DNA from: Amphiura filiformis
Taxonomy: Eukaryota > Echinodermata > Ophiuroidea > Amphilepidida > Amphiuridae
Assembly: GCF_039555335.1 (NCBI RefSeq)
Contig: NC_092628.1
Location: 66,977,292-67,041,291 of the forward strand
Reading direction: 5' to 3'
DNA: 64,000 bases
A program made the translations under genes and the position numbers. The notes under the pieces were generated by a model that searched no databases, had not been told where the DNA came from, and saw nothing but the letters and a program-made list of their open reading frames with translations. Numbering within the stretch: position 1 is the first letter of the stretch; each line of letters opens with the position of its first letter. Shown here in pieces: positions 15,201 through 24,928 of the stretch.

Positions 15201-18200
15201 ACATTCTGGAAGTAAACATCATCAACAGTGTGTGGATGCCTTTCGTAGACCAACTGTATCTAAATTGGCGGTAGCTGTTGTATTTGTGAAGCAAAATTAA
15301 ATCACGGAGGAGAAGATTGATTATGAGCTCAATGGCGACCAACTGTTGAAGCTTTTAATCGCCAGCAAATGCAAAATGTGTGCATACCGTACCATCCAAT
15401 AGTATGAATGTATGCCTATGAATATATGCATTCTGGAAAACATTATTTTTTACTTGTGAGCAAAATTGATGGGCGCCTAAATTTATAAAGTTAGGCGCCA
15501 TTGGCTCCTAAATCAGTTTTTGCACCGTACAGCACTGGAGTATACTTATATCATGAAAGGGAGATACGTTTCAATACACGTCTGGGTTCCAGTTAAAAGC
15601 TTTTTAAAGCAACAGTGTTCTTCTCTTTTTCCATTCAACTGTAAACCCTAACACCCATAAATACCACGATGAAAACCACTGCGCATACCTGAATCCCAGG
15701 GTCTGTGATGATGTAATCACCCTAAGTGCTATATGCTCACGGAATCGCCGGTTGGTGATTGTGTGCATGGCATGGGGGGTCAAAGGTTTGAATCCCGGGG
15801 GTGCCAAGTAATTTCTTTCTTCATCTTCTCTCCTTTTTTGTTTCTTCTTTAACTTCCAATAGCAAAAAGAAGGGTTGGGTGTTAGGGTTAAAGAATAAAT
15901 TGTATCAGTTGCCATTTTTTTGTGTCATTGAAAGCAAAATAAAACTTGAATTGACATTTCAAGAAATTGACAGGGTGTTTAATCAATTTGACTTCCTCCA
16001 CCAGGTTATTAAGTGTTCTTGCAGACTGTAAAGTAGGAAATGACAATAGACAGAGGGTTGATGATGCCAATGTGGCATGTCGTAAACTAGCTGCAGCCCA
16101 TCCTGTTGTGATGATTAGGTAAGTGTTCATGCATTGTGAGCGCAGGGTTGCCAAAAAATTTCAGCCCAAATCGCAGGTCAAATAATCGAAAAGTCGCCTA
16201 ATTTTTCTGTTTACCATTGGTTTCTATGCGGCAGGAAACTACAGTACAGGAAGTAGAGGGAGCCAATGTTGATAAGTTGCCCAATTTTTTCTTAACCATT
16301 GGTTTCTATGGGACAGGAAATTGTCATAAGTCGCGGGGAAAATCTTCAAAAGTAGCCCAATTGGGCTACCAAATCGCAGATTTGGCAACCCTTTGTGAGC
16401 GTGTGTAATTGTAGACTTGAAAATTGTTGACACACAGGATTTGTTTCACCTAAACATGGACAATCTTCAGTTGACAAGGCCTACTACATCAAAGGTTGAA
16501 ATGGAAATAAATGAATATTGATGGCAATAAATTAAAATGAATGAAGATACAAAGAATATAAAGTACAACTAAGGCTGCACTAGCAGATATAGGTATATGG
16601 TACTTGATTGGAGAAAACAACATTGGTCAACAGTTTCCTGTGATATATTGTATGCAAGAGGTCCTTTTTTTGATAATATTTTTGATGTATTGTATGTATG
16701 TAATTGAATTTTACAGGCAACTTTCTATGATTGGTGTTCTCCTACAAGGGCGCATTCATCTCAACTTCCGAGAGTTTAAAGCCCGAGGTCATCTAGGATT
16801 CTTTCATCACATCCTTGGTATTTTTGATCTACTAGAGCCTACATTATTTGATCAAGATTCTCAGTCATTGCATGCTGTATTAGAAGCATACTTCCAGTTA
16901 TTACAGGTATGATTCGGCATGCATGCCACTCTTTGTTTCCCACAAAACCTGAGCATTAGAATAACTAGATATGTTATTGGATGACATGAAACAAACTCAA
17001 ACTTAATATTCTAAAACTGACTTTTTCATAGCTGCATCCCACATAACATGCATTGTCATCTCGATACCACAATGTATTTTCCCAAGTATTAATGTATTGG
17101 GCATTCATGAATTGGATATTGCTTTCAGGCATATAGTGTCGTCAAAATTTCTTGGGTTTTTTTTTGTGTGTGTGATATTTAGAGTAAGATTTTGAGAAAA
17201 TAACATATTCCTTGTGACTTAACATAATCATTGTAGCATACGAGTCGTAGGAATACAATGCATACTAATTTGATTCAGCAACAAAATAATATTTACATGG
17301 AAAAACATTTTAACAGCTAGCCATAGAAAAAACTCACAAGGAGTTAGCTTATCAAGCTATGGCACCTTTCATAAATGGAACAAGTATATGTAAACTAGTA
17401 AAACCCATAAAGTGAGAAGAAACATACAGAGATTGACTGGTTACATGAAAACAAGACAAGGCATTTAGACTAGGGCACACATCTTCCATCATTGTAGGTC
17501 TACTGTACATCATTTTAATTTTTCAACAGTGCTATGATCTAATCAATTTGCTTGTGATTATTTAATTTTAGCGCTATGGTGCACCAAAACGCTTCTTGGA
17601 TACCTTGGTGAAGAAGTTCATTAAATTACTGTACAGATATACATGCCATAGCCCTACCAAAGCACAACCACTCATGCAGCAATATGCATCGGTACTAAGG
17701 TAAGCTGAACATTCAGTCAGCACGTAAATATACCTCCGCTCCCCCTGTGTGGCAGGTAGTACTGGGTTATGTTGTATCATCAGCAAGAATTTGTACAGAA
17801 CCAAAATGGTAGAATACAAGTTCTTGACCTGTCACCTGACCATGTCTTTTGTGAGATGAGGATACATCTATTCCCCCAATCCAAAGTTGTAACACTTTAA
17901 CCATCATAATTAGACACTGACAGATGAACTCATACCTATTTGGGAAAAAATAACAAGAATTTAGGGAACCTGTTAGTTTGAATTTACATGTGGAATTGTA
18001 ATGTGTAACCTCGTCATTCCCCTTGGAATGCATACTTGAATATATGGTAAAATTCACTGCTAAAATGTGTCCCACTTAGGGCTAAGCCCTAAGTGGGGCT
18101 GTGCAATAATTATATGACCCCTCCCCCTAGAATTAAGCTGTGGTATTACTTTTCCAGTTGGTGTTGCCTTTATTCCTCAATAGAGGTGATGCTATGGAAT

Positions 18201-21200
18201 CTGTTTAACACGGCTGTGTACTCAAGACGTTGTTTCTTTCGCAAAATTGAGCTTTTTTGATATTTGTTACTTTGTTATGTTTTTTATAAATACAGGGAAA
18301 GAAAATCCAGATTTATAAACTCCAGCTGCGCTATTTTATGGATTTTATTTCACTATTTCATTCGTGTTTGCAATTTTAAAAGAGAGAAAATCTTTGTTGT
18401 ATCAGCGGGTGACACGCGCAACAACAACGCATCGCGCATGCGTGTCGCGCAATTTGTTAACGCACAGATACGCTTACGATACGCGACGCTTATCTGCATG
18501 CGTGGCGCATCCTTTGGAAACACTAATTTCAAGTGGTCAAATGGCTCCGTTTTAGCTGATAAAATGTGGGTTTTTTCAAGTTCTTTTCCTCGATTTGAAT
18601 ATCAAGTTATGAATGGATTTCGCTCAAACTTCTCAACGGGCTGTGGATTTACCCGATGTTCACATAATATAAGGTAGAAAAACAAAAACTGCCGCATTCT
18701 CCTGTGAGATTCGATGAAAGGGCAAAATGTGACCACTTTAAACTTTAACGGCCATTATTTCAATGTTCATTTTCTCGGTAAAATGACGATTTAGGTACAC
18801 GATAACTCAATAAATACAGCATCTATAGGTAAGCAAATATGATCATTGTAAAAAGCATGATCGACTCAAGAAACGGTTTTCTCATTTTTTTATATTTTGG
18901 TCTATTTCCGATTTTAGGCATCATTTTGTGCAAATAGGCGTTTGTGAATTTTAAAAGTTCAATTTGATGCCTTATATGGTCAATATCTCAAAAATTAAGG
19001 CCAATATCAAAAAAATTAAAAAAACCGTTTTTGGAATGGAGCCTCAAGATTGAGCTAAAAACAAAATAAAATATTTTGGAAAGAGCGTTTTTTTGTTATG
19101 ATGTACCTAACAAATATTGCCAAAAACTCACTTTTTTGTGATTTTCTTCATAATTGTTGTTTTTACCCCAAATCTGTATTTATATTAAGATTTATTGATG
19201 TCTTGCCTTTATAAAAATGTATACTTTTATATGTCTTGCGCGAATAATTACAAAGTTATTGCACTTTTACTACATGCATGTCTGAGAGTACACAGCCACC
19301 TTAAATGGAAATAAATCAGGGAAATCAAGATACTAATAACTAAGATAATCAGAAAGTGACTCAGTTGGCCACATACAATTCATTTCTCTGGCTCAGAGCA
19401 TGTTATTTCACATTTGGGACAGGATAGCATCAATATCTATCCAAAACATATTTACAGATGCCGCCATATAATGTTAGTTTTGATTACCTTACTTGCATAG
19501 TTGTTGTATACACACCTCACTCATGGTACATTATCATCTGACACACAGTGTAAATTTTGAGTGATGCAGAATGACACAGAAAACTAAAGCATCTCACAGA
19601 CTTTCAAAATGATTGTAATTGTACGATTGTAATTGATGTTGTATATAACATTTCCATCTCTACTTCTCATCTGATAGCTCTCTAACCCAGGTACATCCAG
19701 ACCTGTTACAACTCAAGTCCCTCTTGGCAGGCATCACTTTGACAGGCACCTCTAAGGACCAATCAGGAGCCAGTATGAAAGCCGCACCCATAGCAACCAG
19801 TACAATGGATGACATTCCAGGAGTAGGGTCAAGGGAAGATACATATTCTCCTGTCCCTGGTTCTTTACCGTCAGATACAACTTGGGAACCAGAGGATATT
19901 GTGCCTTATGCAGAGAGACTGAGCAAAGAGAGTGATTTGGAAGGTATGTCATTGGTATTTTAAGATGCAGATAATTTGGACTCTGACTAGTTTATAAGCG
20001 GAAGAGTATGATTGTTGAGAAAGACAAGAAAACTGTTAATCGCTACCAAACCATGTAATCCTTATTTGTGACGTGTCATGTCAAAAGGAGATACTTTTGG
20101 GCAGGTTATCAATTTTGAGGTTTTTACATATCTTAAATATAGAGATATTTGCTCCAGAACACCGTTTTCCCCAATGAAATCGGACATTCATAAGTGAAGA
20201 TATTGAGTTTGTAAGTTATGGTATTATAAAATTAGAAATTGAGATACTGGCCTTTAAAAATATTATTGACAATGTTGAGAGTAGGAATTACCTCAAAAAT
20301 GTCTCAAAAAATACAAGATGCCAGTTATATTCCGGTCTGAAACTATCAGACAATATTTGTAACATTAATAACATCACAAATTCGCAACAAAACCAAATTA
20401 TGAAAAAATCACCCTCGGGCAGATTTTTGGCTATTTCTCCATTTACGATCCTGCCCAAAAGTGTCTCCTTTTGACATGACACGTCACATTTATTTGCCAT
20501 GTCATTCATGAAGTGCAAATGTGGTTTGTGAGAAATAATTTTAAATTTGACTTCCTGAAAAATTTGAATTTGTGATAAATTTGATTTCCTGATAAAAGTT
20601 TGAATTTTTATATATATTAGTTGCATGCTGAAGAGCCTAAATATGAACTTAACAAAGCTACCAATCTGAAAGTTATTTTACTTGATGAATACAATTTGCT
20701 TTCTCTCCACCACTTTCTTCCCTCATATCAACATTTACCGGAATTTATTATGTGTATTACAGAAATTGCCAATACATTATCAGACTTGGAGGAGACTTCA
20801 TTTAAAAATCCTGATATCTTACAACATTTTGTGGTAAGTAATTGTAGCCCTTATATCACGGGACAAATAATAAAGTTTAATTAAAAAAATTTGTATTGGT
20901 TTATATGGGGCAAGAAATGTTCAAAAGTTGCGAGGAAAATCTTCAAAAGTCACCCAATTGTGCTACCAAATCGCAGGATTGGCAACCCTAATTATATGGC
21001 CAACTCGATCTAACGCCAAGATAAAATCAAGAAAAATTCAATAAACTTAGTTTAAATCATTTCTATCAAGGCTCCCTCTTGGTCTGAGGAAACATTTAAT
21101 TGGGGGGGGGGGGGTGATTGATAGAAAGAATATCATTATCTGCAAGATAATTAAGAATAAGGTCACAAATGAGTCTCTCAAGCAGGCCTCAAAATACCTT

Positions 21201-22696
21201 TCTCTCCACTGGGACTGCTTTGTTTTGTCAAGTTTGTTTGTATGTTTGTTTTGTGAATGTAAAAGTGACTGCTGCTGGTTGGGAGTAATGTACATGAATT
21301 TGGTGAAATGACGCATTTGCTGCACATGCAGCTAATAAAGAGAATTTGTAAACAGGGTTCCCAATATGTCTGATCTAATGTGGGTGTAAAAATGTTCATT
21401 TATTTTCTAGACTGAATTATCGAGACTTTTGACATCACCTCACAAAGATTGTAGACAACAAGCCTTCACACTGGTTATACGCTACATCAGACATGATCCA
21501 AGGTAAGATATGTGTTGAGGTGTATGTATTGTATAGTGCAAATTCTTTTAAGCAGTCATTGCGTAGTATGTGTGTGATGTCAATCATGTGCATCAGACCC
21601 TGATCAAAATTATGTGCTGGACGGTTAGTAGTACATTTATTTTGGAAAAGGGATTCACTCTTCTGATTTTATGCGTTTGTTTCTTTGTATGTGCTTTTTG
21701 TGAGATACCCAACTTTAAATATTTAACACTTTAAAAAGTGTTTTAAAGAAACAATTTTATATAGATAAAATTGATTTAATCTAGGTATATCTTGCTATCA
21801 GAATTTCTTGATAAAGACTTATTTCAAAACTAATTTGTTTATTTTACCCTTTGTAATGACTTTGTCACATTGCAGTGTTGCCAGTAAGTTCCTGCCAGCC
21901 TATTTGGACACTCTAAACAGTGATGTACAAGAAGTAATCCAAACAGCTCTCAAAAACCTACCCGAGTTCACATTACTCTGTCAAGGTAACTAGAAACATT
22001 TAAATGGTAGGGGGATTATGCAAGAGTGATGCACAGTTTGTTTGTTACATTATTTACACAATGCACATTAAAAGGTAAATATGCTGTGCTGTAATGCACT
22101 ACTGTAAAACCTCGTCTACAAACATAATTATAGAGTGCTTCTGATAAAAACTAAGTTAATCCAGGCGCCATTATGGAGTTTGAGCAAATGAATTACAGAT
22201 CCAAGCATATACAAACAAGTATTATTGTAACACCAATTCTTGTTGAGCACTATCAGGATGCCCTTATACATTATATAAGCCTTTGTCAGTGCTTAGGAGT
22301 CTTATTGCAGCACATTCATCGGAATATATCAAGGCAATTCACCTTAACTCGCTTTTGAACATTATAATCAGAAACACCGTTTCTTTCCATTGAGGCTTAA
22401 GTATCCATTTCAGTGCAGTGTCTCAAAGCATCTGTAAATCTGCACTTGTCTCTCCACAATGAAAACAGATAGTTAAAACATAGGTAGACTACCAAAAGCC
22501 CGCAAGTCCAGAATGGTATAGACCCTTACCTATATTGTGCTTTTATTTGTCCACAGAACATGCTGAGCTTATTCTGCAGCGAGCTTTTAGTGTTGGTGTG
22601 AATAGTAAGCTAGACTCTGTACCTCTGATAGCCGAGACTATGCAACTACTCAGTATGGACAGCTCTACCACAGCAGCAGCAGCCACATCAAAATAA
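222..22696 (+). CDS. INTS1: Integrator complex subunit 1, C-terminal 1,231 codons (partial, 23 exons)
   Basis: INTS1 is the large scaffold of the nuclear Integrator complex (snRNA 3'-end processing, termination of paused Pol II). The window opens inside the gene. Exons: 222-518, 690-851, 1212-1323, 1770-2001, 2608-2798, 3250-3353, 5444-5506, 5979-6161, 6813-6966, 7384-7506, 8367-8592, 11018-11290, 11459-11546, 12080-12309, 13975-14121, 16005-16118, 16717-16906, 17572-17699, 19678-19943, 20763-20833, 21411-21502, 21876-21985, 22557-22696. All borders are AG/GT and the phases join to 1,231 codons plus TAA. Identity rests on remembered family resemblance: GYMAQLVEVQQMRG (exon 5), LLIDWLALLDPEV (exon 12), RIHLNFREFKARGHLGFF (exon 17). 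It looks like an all-helical repeat protein with no catalytic motif. It covers a little over half of the roughly 2,190-residue vertebrate protein; the N terminus lies left of base 1. Acidic and lysine-rich inserts in exons 1, 6 and 11 are probably disordered. Confidence 0.93.
1578..1705. mobile_element. 128-bp hAT-type MITE in an INTS1 intron
   Basis: The ends are CAGGGACA...TGTCCCTG with longer inverted arms containing GCGATTTGCGCGGAA. It is flanked on both sides by the same 8 bases, CCCATAAG (1570-1577 and 1706-1713). An 8-bp duplication and CAGGG ends are typical of hAT elements. The interior repeats CGCGCAATT-like motifs and has no coding capacity. Confidence 0.85.
2292..2547. repeat. inverted-repeat MITE in an INTS1 intron
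   Basis: The left arm ATGTGACACAATCTGGTCCA recurs inverted at the right end (GGACCAGATCGTGTCACAT) with few differences. The arms continue inward through a CCAAAGG-containing segment and the interior is AT-rich and non-coding. I could not assign a clear target duplication or superfamily. Confidence 0.6.
3406..4403. mobile_element. mariner-type (IS630/Tc1) element, internally deleted
   Basis: The ends read CAGGGTGTCCCAGAATGAT... and ...ATCATTCTGGGACACCCTG, flanked by TA on each side (3404-3405, 4404-4405), as expected for Tc1/mariner transposition. At 998 bp it keeps only a short piece of transposase on the minus strand (separate entry). It lies in the INTS1 intron between exons 3250-3353 and 5444-5506. 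Confidence 0.85.
3517..3822 (-). pseudogene. mariner-type transposase N-terminal HTH remnant
   Basis: A 101-codon open frame inside the TA-flanked element. The segment TRANIAAVRQALRR followed by RRNAVPNIPRSSFNRI resembles the N-terminal helix-turn-helix of mariner-like transposases (typically ...ENIAAVR..., then ...SRSS..RIL). The frame runs into unrelated sequence afterwards and no DDE/D catalytic region is present, so the product cannot transpose DNA. The call rests on motif memory; a profile search for mariner HTH domains would test it. Confidence 0.65.
4512..4670 (-). pseudogene. LINE reverse-transcriptase protein, C-terminal fragment
   Basis: The minus-strand frame reads ...YYPRTIKDWNSLPASL... 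and ends at a TAA (4512-4514). The 'R.I..WNSLP..L' block followed by a short basic tail is the usual C terminus of non-LTR retrotransposon ORF2 proteins. Upstream reverse-transcriptase motifs are absent, as expected for a 5'-truncated insertion. Confidence 0.6.
6293..6556. repeat. inverted-repeat element with an internal tRNA-like A box
   Basis: Arms of about 55 bases are inverted copies (TGATAGTTAGCATATGTACT near 6305; AGTAAGCACATATGCTAACT near 6520). Between them, on the minus strand, is a tRNA A-box-like segment, TTAGCTCAGTTGGTAAAGTG (around 6373-6392). No B box follows at the expected distance. It is non-coding and lies in an INTS1 intron. Confidence 0.65.
7853..8195 (+). pseudogene. LINE ORF2 C terminus with 3' UTR
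   Basis: The open frame ends SYGNHAMSAKLWNDLPLPYK... then VQFKIQLKNLF, the 'A..LWN.LP....... FK..LK..LF' C terminus common to many non-LTR retrotransposons. It stops at 8075 and is followed by an AT-rich tail (GCGCCCTGAGTCTCTGCG, then repeated TTATTA). It is 5'-truncated and lies in the intron before INTS1 exon 8367-8592. Confidence 0.65.
9202..9849 (-). pseudogene. decayed copy of a repetitive invertebrate protein (HEEADTR / GCDSTS-like family)
   Basis: Two minus-strand frames appear to be parts of one broken gene. One (9655-9849) holds LSDHEEADTRLFFHA. The other (9202-9447) holds ITGxxSTS-like MTGHNSTSTRY and then a YKQxRNEGLPSRYDIL block. I recall these motifs in this order in a multi-copy, uncharacterised family of invertebrate genomes (HEEADTR..LHA, then GCDSTS, then a RY.QF...LPP..D block). 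The match is from memory and the coding sequence is interrupted. Function is unknown; it is not an INTS1 exon. Confidence 0.5.
10264..10800 (-). pseudogene. LINE reverse transcriptase fragment, frameshifted
   Basis: On the minus strand the order is QSSFRLNHSTNTALL, then IFLDLKKDFDTENHDLL, then IGIPQGSILGPLLF, then KYVMYADDTTLLV, which are the conserved reverse-transcriptase blocks including the YADD catalytic motif. The frame changes near 10435, between the PQGS and YADD blocks, so it is broken. Both ends are truncated. It sits in the 2.4-kb INTS1 intron 8593-11017. Confidence 0.85.
12510..12761. repeat. possible inverted-repeat MITE
   Basis: The left ATGTGACCCGATTTAGTTC is matched inverted by the right GACTGGATTGGGTCACAT, with several mismatches. 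The interior is AT-rich with no coding signal. No target duplication could be fixed. Confidence 0.45.
13311..13860 (-). repeat. LINE-like 3' remnant with TTTA/TTTTA tail
   Basis: Read on the minus strand, a stretch ends TGTATTTTAGCCGAATTTG followed by simple AAAAT/AAAT repeats (13311-13345), the look of a LINE 3' end. The GC-rich part at 13560-13810 lacks a recognisable protein in any frame. This is a tentative call. Confidence 0.35.
14306..15537 (+). mobile_element. 1,232-bp hAT transposon, non-autonomous
   Basis: The perfect terminal inverted repeats are CAGTGCTGTACGGTGC and GCACCGTACAGCACTG. They are bordered by identical 8-bp duplications GAGTATAC (14298-14305 and 15538-15545). CAGTG ends and an 8-bp duplication define the hAT superfamily. 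Both subterminal regions are rich in GCGAC/GGCGCC-type motifs. Only the zinc-finger start of the transposase remains inside. It lies in the INTS1 intron 14122-16004. Confidence 0.93.
14891..15300 (+). pseudogene. hAT transposase N terminus with BED/TTF-like zinc finger, frameshifted
   Basis: The frame starts MATKRTLLDFFGGKSG at 14891. In the next frame a basic PKRRK stretch leads into FDWLEYDEAKDKMGCKYC, then a CxxC...HxxxxH arrangement (CKYC ... LNKHSGSKHHQQC) typical of hAT-related TTF/BED zinc fingers (ZNF862-like proteins). A shift near 14980-15010 is needed to join the two. The frame stops at 15298-15300, long before any catalytic core or dimerisation domain. Confidence 0.75.
15642..15892 (+). 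repeat. SINE-like repeat, copy 1
   Basis: It contains CACCCATAAATACCAC, AAGTGCTATATGCTCA and a tRNA B-box-like GGTTTGAATCCC followed by GGGGGTGCCAAG. The same order recurs at 50,634-50,870. Short inverted ends AACCCTAACACCC / GGGTGTTAGGGTT bound this copy. It is probably a tRNA-derived SINE or a mosaic with a foldback element. Confidence 0.55.
16143..16393. mobile_element. 251-bp hAT-type MITE
   Basis: The ends CAGGGTTGCCAAA and TTTGGCAACCCTT are classical hAT-like termini, and the 8-bp TGTGAGCG is repeated on both sides (16135-16142, 16394-16401). The interior has two copies of an ACCATTGGTTTCTATG motif and is non-coding. A related right end lies at 20,894-20,991. Confidence 0.82.
18071..18097. 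repeat. perfect 27-bp palindrome
   Basis: CCCACTTAGGGCT, one central A, then AGCCCTAAGTGGG. It sits beside GTGCAATAATTATATGACCC, which resembles the end of the MITE at 51,364-51,790, so it may be a relic or junction of that family. Confidence 0.7.
18209..19300. mobile_element. TTAA-bordered 1.09-kb repeat (piggyBac-like ends, non-autonomous)
   Basis: The inverted ends share GGCTGTGTACTC (18212-18223 and, inverted, 19285-19296) and are each directly bordered by TTAA (18205-18208, 19301-19304), the target of piggyBac elements. The interior is AT-rich. A 137-codon frame at 18,264-18,677 has no recognisable domain and I do not call it a gene. It lies in the INTS1 intron 17700-19677. Confidence 0.55.
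20067..20488 (+). mobile_element. 422-bp MITE, copy 1
   Basis: Terminal inverted repeats of about 38 bases begin TGTGACGTGTCATGTCAAAA. The element is in the INTS1 intron 19944-20762. A full-length copy in the opposite orientation, also 422 bp, lies at 24,929-25,350; the interiors match with scattered substitutions. No protein is encoded. The target duplication is unclear for this copy (T-rich flanks). Confidence 0.85.
20894..20991. repeat. partial copy of the CAGGGTTGCC hAT-type MITE
   Basis: Matches the right half of 16,143-16,393: AAAATCTTCAAAAGT, CCCAATT, GCTACCAAATCGCAG, then TTGGCAACCCT. The left end is missing. Confidence 0.6.
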
Positions 22697-23629
22697 AGGA
22701 CATGTAATAGGCTAGTCTATGGCACCAAATAAAATCACTGTGGAAAGTGTATTGTTGCCTTCAATGTGCACTTGTGCTGAGCATCACAACTGAAATAATG
22801 ACTCAATGAATTGATCAGTAAAGGTTGTACAACTAATTTGTGGCCATAGTGCAACATTTGGTTCACAAGCACCTTCTTGGCATAGTTGGAATCTTTGAGA
22901 AACTGACCAGTTGCACTCATGTAGTGGCATCTTACGCTGTGTATGTTACATGTACACGATGGGTTATGTTCTGTGAAGACCTGTAGTGAAATCATGTGGG
23001 AATGTTACTTAGGAATGGATGTATACATGTTACATTGAGTGTATGAATGAATGATAGATATTTTACAAGGTCACAACATCATTAATGAAATAGAATTATT
23101 TTAAACTTCAAATCAAAGTTTTGCATTCAGTTTTTGGTAGTGTGACAGATTCATGAACATTCACCTAATATAGAGTTATCCACTTTACTCATGCGTGACC
23201 TCTAACAAAAGGCGCTGGTTCCCGTAGTATTCCTCATTCAAACAAATTCAATGCACAACCTCGGAGTTACCTGCATGACTTTGGCGGGCTATTTTGAAGC
23301 AGTCATGGTTGCACATGCAGGTACTTCTAAACAAGGTATAGCAGTCGCTGATAGGATAGGATGCAGATAACCTCTATTGTTGATCCATTTAATTACATCA
23401 AAATTGGGTCACATACAAAGGTAGTTTGTGCTCAAGCATCACAGTTCTATTTCATAGATGACCTCTCCCTCCCTCCCTCCTTCAATCTTTTGGGTTATTC
23501 CTTAACAACGTACACATGCTTTTAATAAACACATTTAAGTCCACTTGTACGTTTATTCCAGTGGTTCTTGATGTAAGCATGGTCTAAGAGAAACAGTGGG
23601 CTCTCCATTATAAAACTCGATTATAGTTA
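22697..23629. other. INTS1 3' UTR and intergenic DNA, no gene seen
   Basis: Beyond the stop and the nearby AATAAA this stretch has no sustained open frame or recognisable motif. It is the start of a roughly 7.5-kb gap between two convergent genes. Confidence 0.5.
22728..22733 (+). terminator. candidate poly(A) signal of INTS1
   Basis: AATAAA lies 32 bases after the INTS1 stop codon and is followed within about 20 bases by a GT-rich stretch (TGTATTGTTG), the usual arrangement for cleavage and polyadenylation. Another AATAAA overlaps the stop codon (22692-22697) but is too close to serve alone. Later signals further downstream could give longer 3' UTRs. Confidence 0.5.
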
Positions 23630-23803
23630 CAGTGGCAACTCGTTAACACGAACCCTCTTAACATGAAGTTCATGATAACAAGAAGTATGTTTTACATTCC
23701 CAAGCATACATTTCACATGTTATTAGAACTGGATAACACGAACTCCTGATAACAAGAAGTAAAATTTGAATTCCGCACAACTTCGTGTTAATGAGTTTCC
23801 ATG
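23630..23803. mobile_element. 174-bp pogo/Tigger-like MITE
   Basis: The ends CAGTGGCAACTCGTTAACAC and GTGTTAATGAGTTTCCATG are inverted copies resembling the CAGT..AACCTCG.TTAA..CGAA ends of pogo/Tigger elements. It is flanked by TA on both sides (23628-23629, 23804-23805). The inner sequence repeats ACACGAACTC and ATAACAAGAAGT motifs. Confidence 0.7.
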
Positions 23804-24228
23804 TATTTGGGAGCATGCTATCTAGATGGAATAAATTATAAAGCAACTAATGGACATACATCTTTGAATTATCAAGCCATTCCATTAACTTTGAGTTGTT
23901 GAAGGTTTATTCTTATATTATTTATGTGCATACCGCAAATTGAGTATTGTTTCAAAGACTTAGCATGTACAGAAACGTGTAGTCAACTATATGCACAATT
24001 TTGGAACCTAGGATTGTCGTTGCAAAGAATTCTGTGTACTGTGTATTGGTGACCTTTGTTGTGCTGATCACAGTGGAGGGATGAGGGAGAGGCTTAGGAA
24101 AAATCCTTGATGTCTTGATTTGATAAACCTGACTGGAACATTTTGAAGGAAACTGGAGAACAATTTCAAGCATTATGTTTTGATGAATCCAAGTGTGTGA
24201 AAATATTGGATCCAAAACATTATAATGA

Positions 24229-24364
24229 TAAAATTGGATACTTTACGCCCAATATTTATTGGTCTCGCTATTAGTTTTAAAATATTGGACTCGAGTATGT
24301 CTCGTCCAATATTTTAAAACTCATAGCTCGACCAATAAGTATGGGCTCAATCGATCCAATTTTA
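24229..24364. repeat. 136-bp foldback palindrome
   Basis: ATAAAATTGGAT at one end returns as ATCCAATTTTAT at the other. Inside, GTTTTAAAATATTGGAC pairs with GTCCAATATTTTAAAAC around a short centre near 24297, so nearly the whole segment could form one hairpin. It is non-coding. Confidence 0.75.
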
Positions 24365-24928
24365 TATCAACATTTGGTGGAAGTTTACCACCAGGTGGGC
24401 TTGACCACAAAAACCTGGTTTTTAAACTAATGCCTTCAACCAATCAGTGATAGACTACAGCACCTTTACTAAGACCGCTTGGCCACTTCGCCGATTTAAA
24501 CAATTGAATCCAAATTAGTGCAAAGAAAAAGAAAATCATGAATGCTTGATGCAGGTAACTGGTGTTGGTCACCTGTTTCATGCCAATGTAATACAGTCAT
24601 GGATTTTGTACAATTTGAATGTTTCAGACTCTTTGTTAACAAAATGCAGCCAACAAAATGTCTGAGACTGGTCAACATGGTATTGCTGTATTAGGTCGAA
24701 TTATTCATTATAATGTATGACAATCTAGGAATTACACAAAATTGTAATTCTTTTGTATTTTATAAAATCATGTTTATTTTCATCACTGTAATAAATAATT
24801 CTGAAACACAAAATAAACCGAGTCATGTTTTTGTCATAAATTAATTTTATTTCAGTTGTACACAACACAGTGCATATTTAAATATTTTACATCAAGGTGA
24901 ATCTATATAGTACAAACATACCCTAATA

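Noticed and set aside
18264..18677. 137-codon plus-strand frame in an INTS1 intron
   Set aside because: No motif, inside a TTAA-bordered repeat, and not bounded by INTS1-compatible splice phases.
20621..20884. Longer INTS1 exon covering the whole 87-codon open frame
   Set aside because: Only 20,763-20,833 has acceptor and donor sites in the phase required by its neighbours; the upstream part is not INTS1-like.
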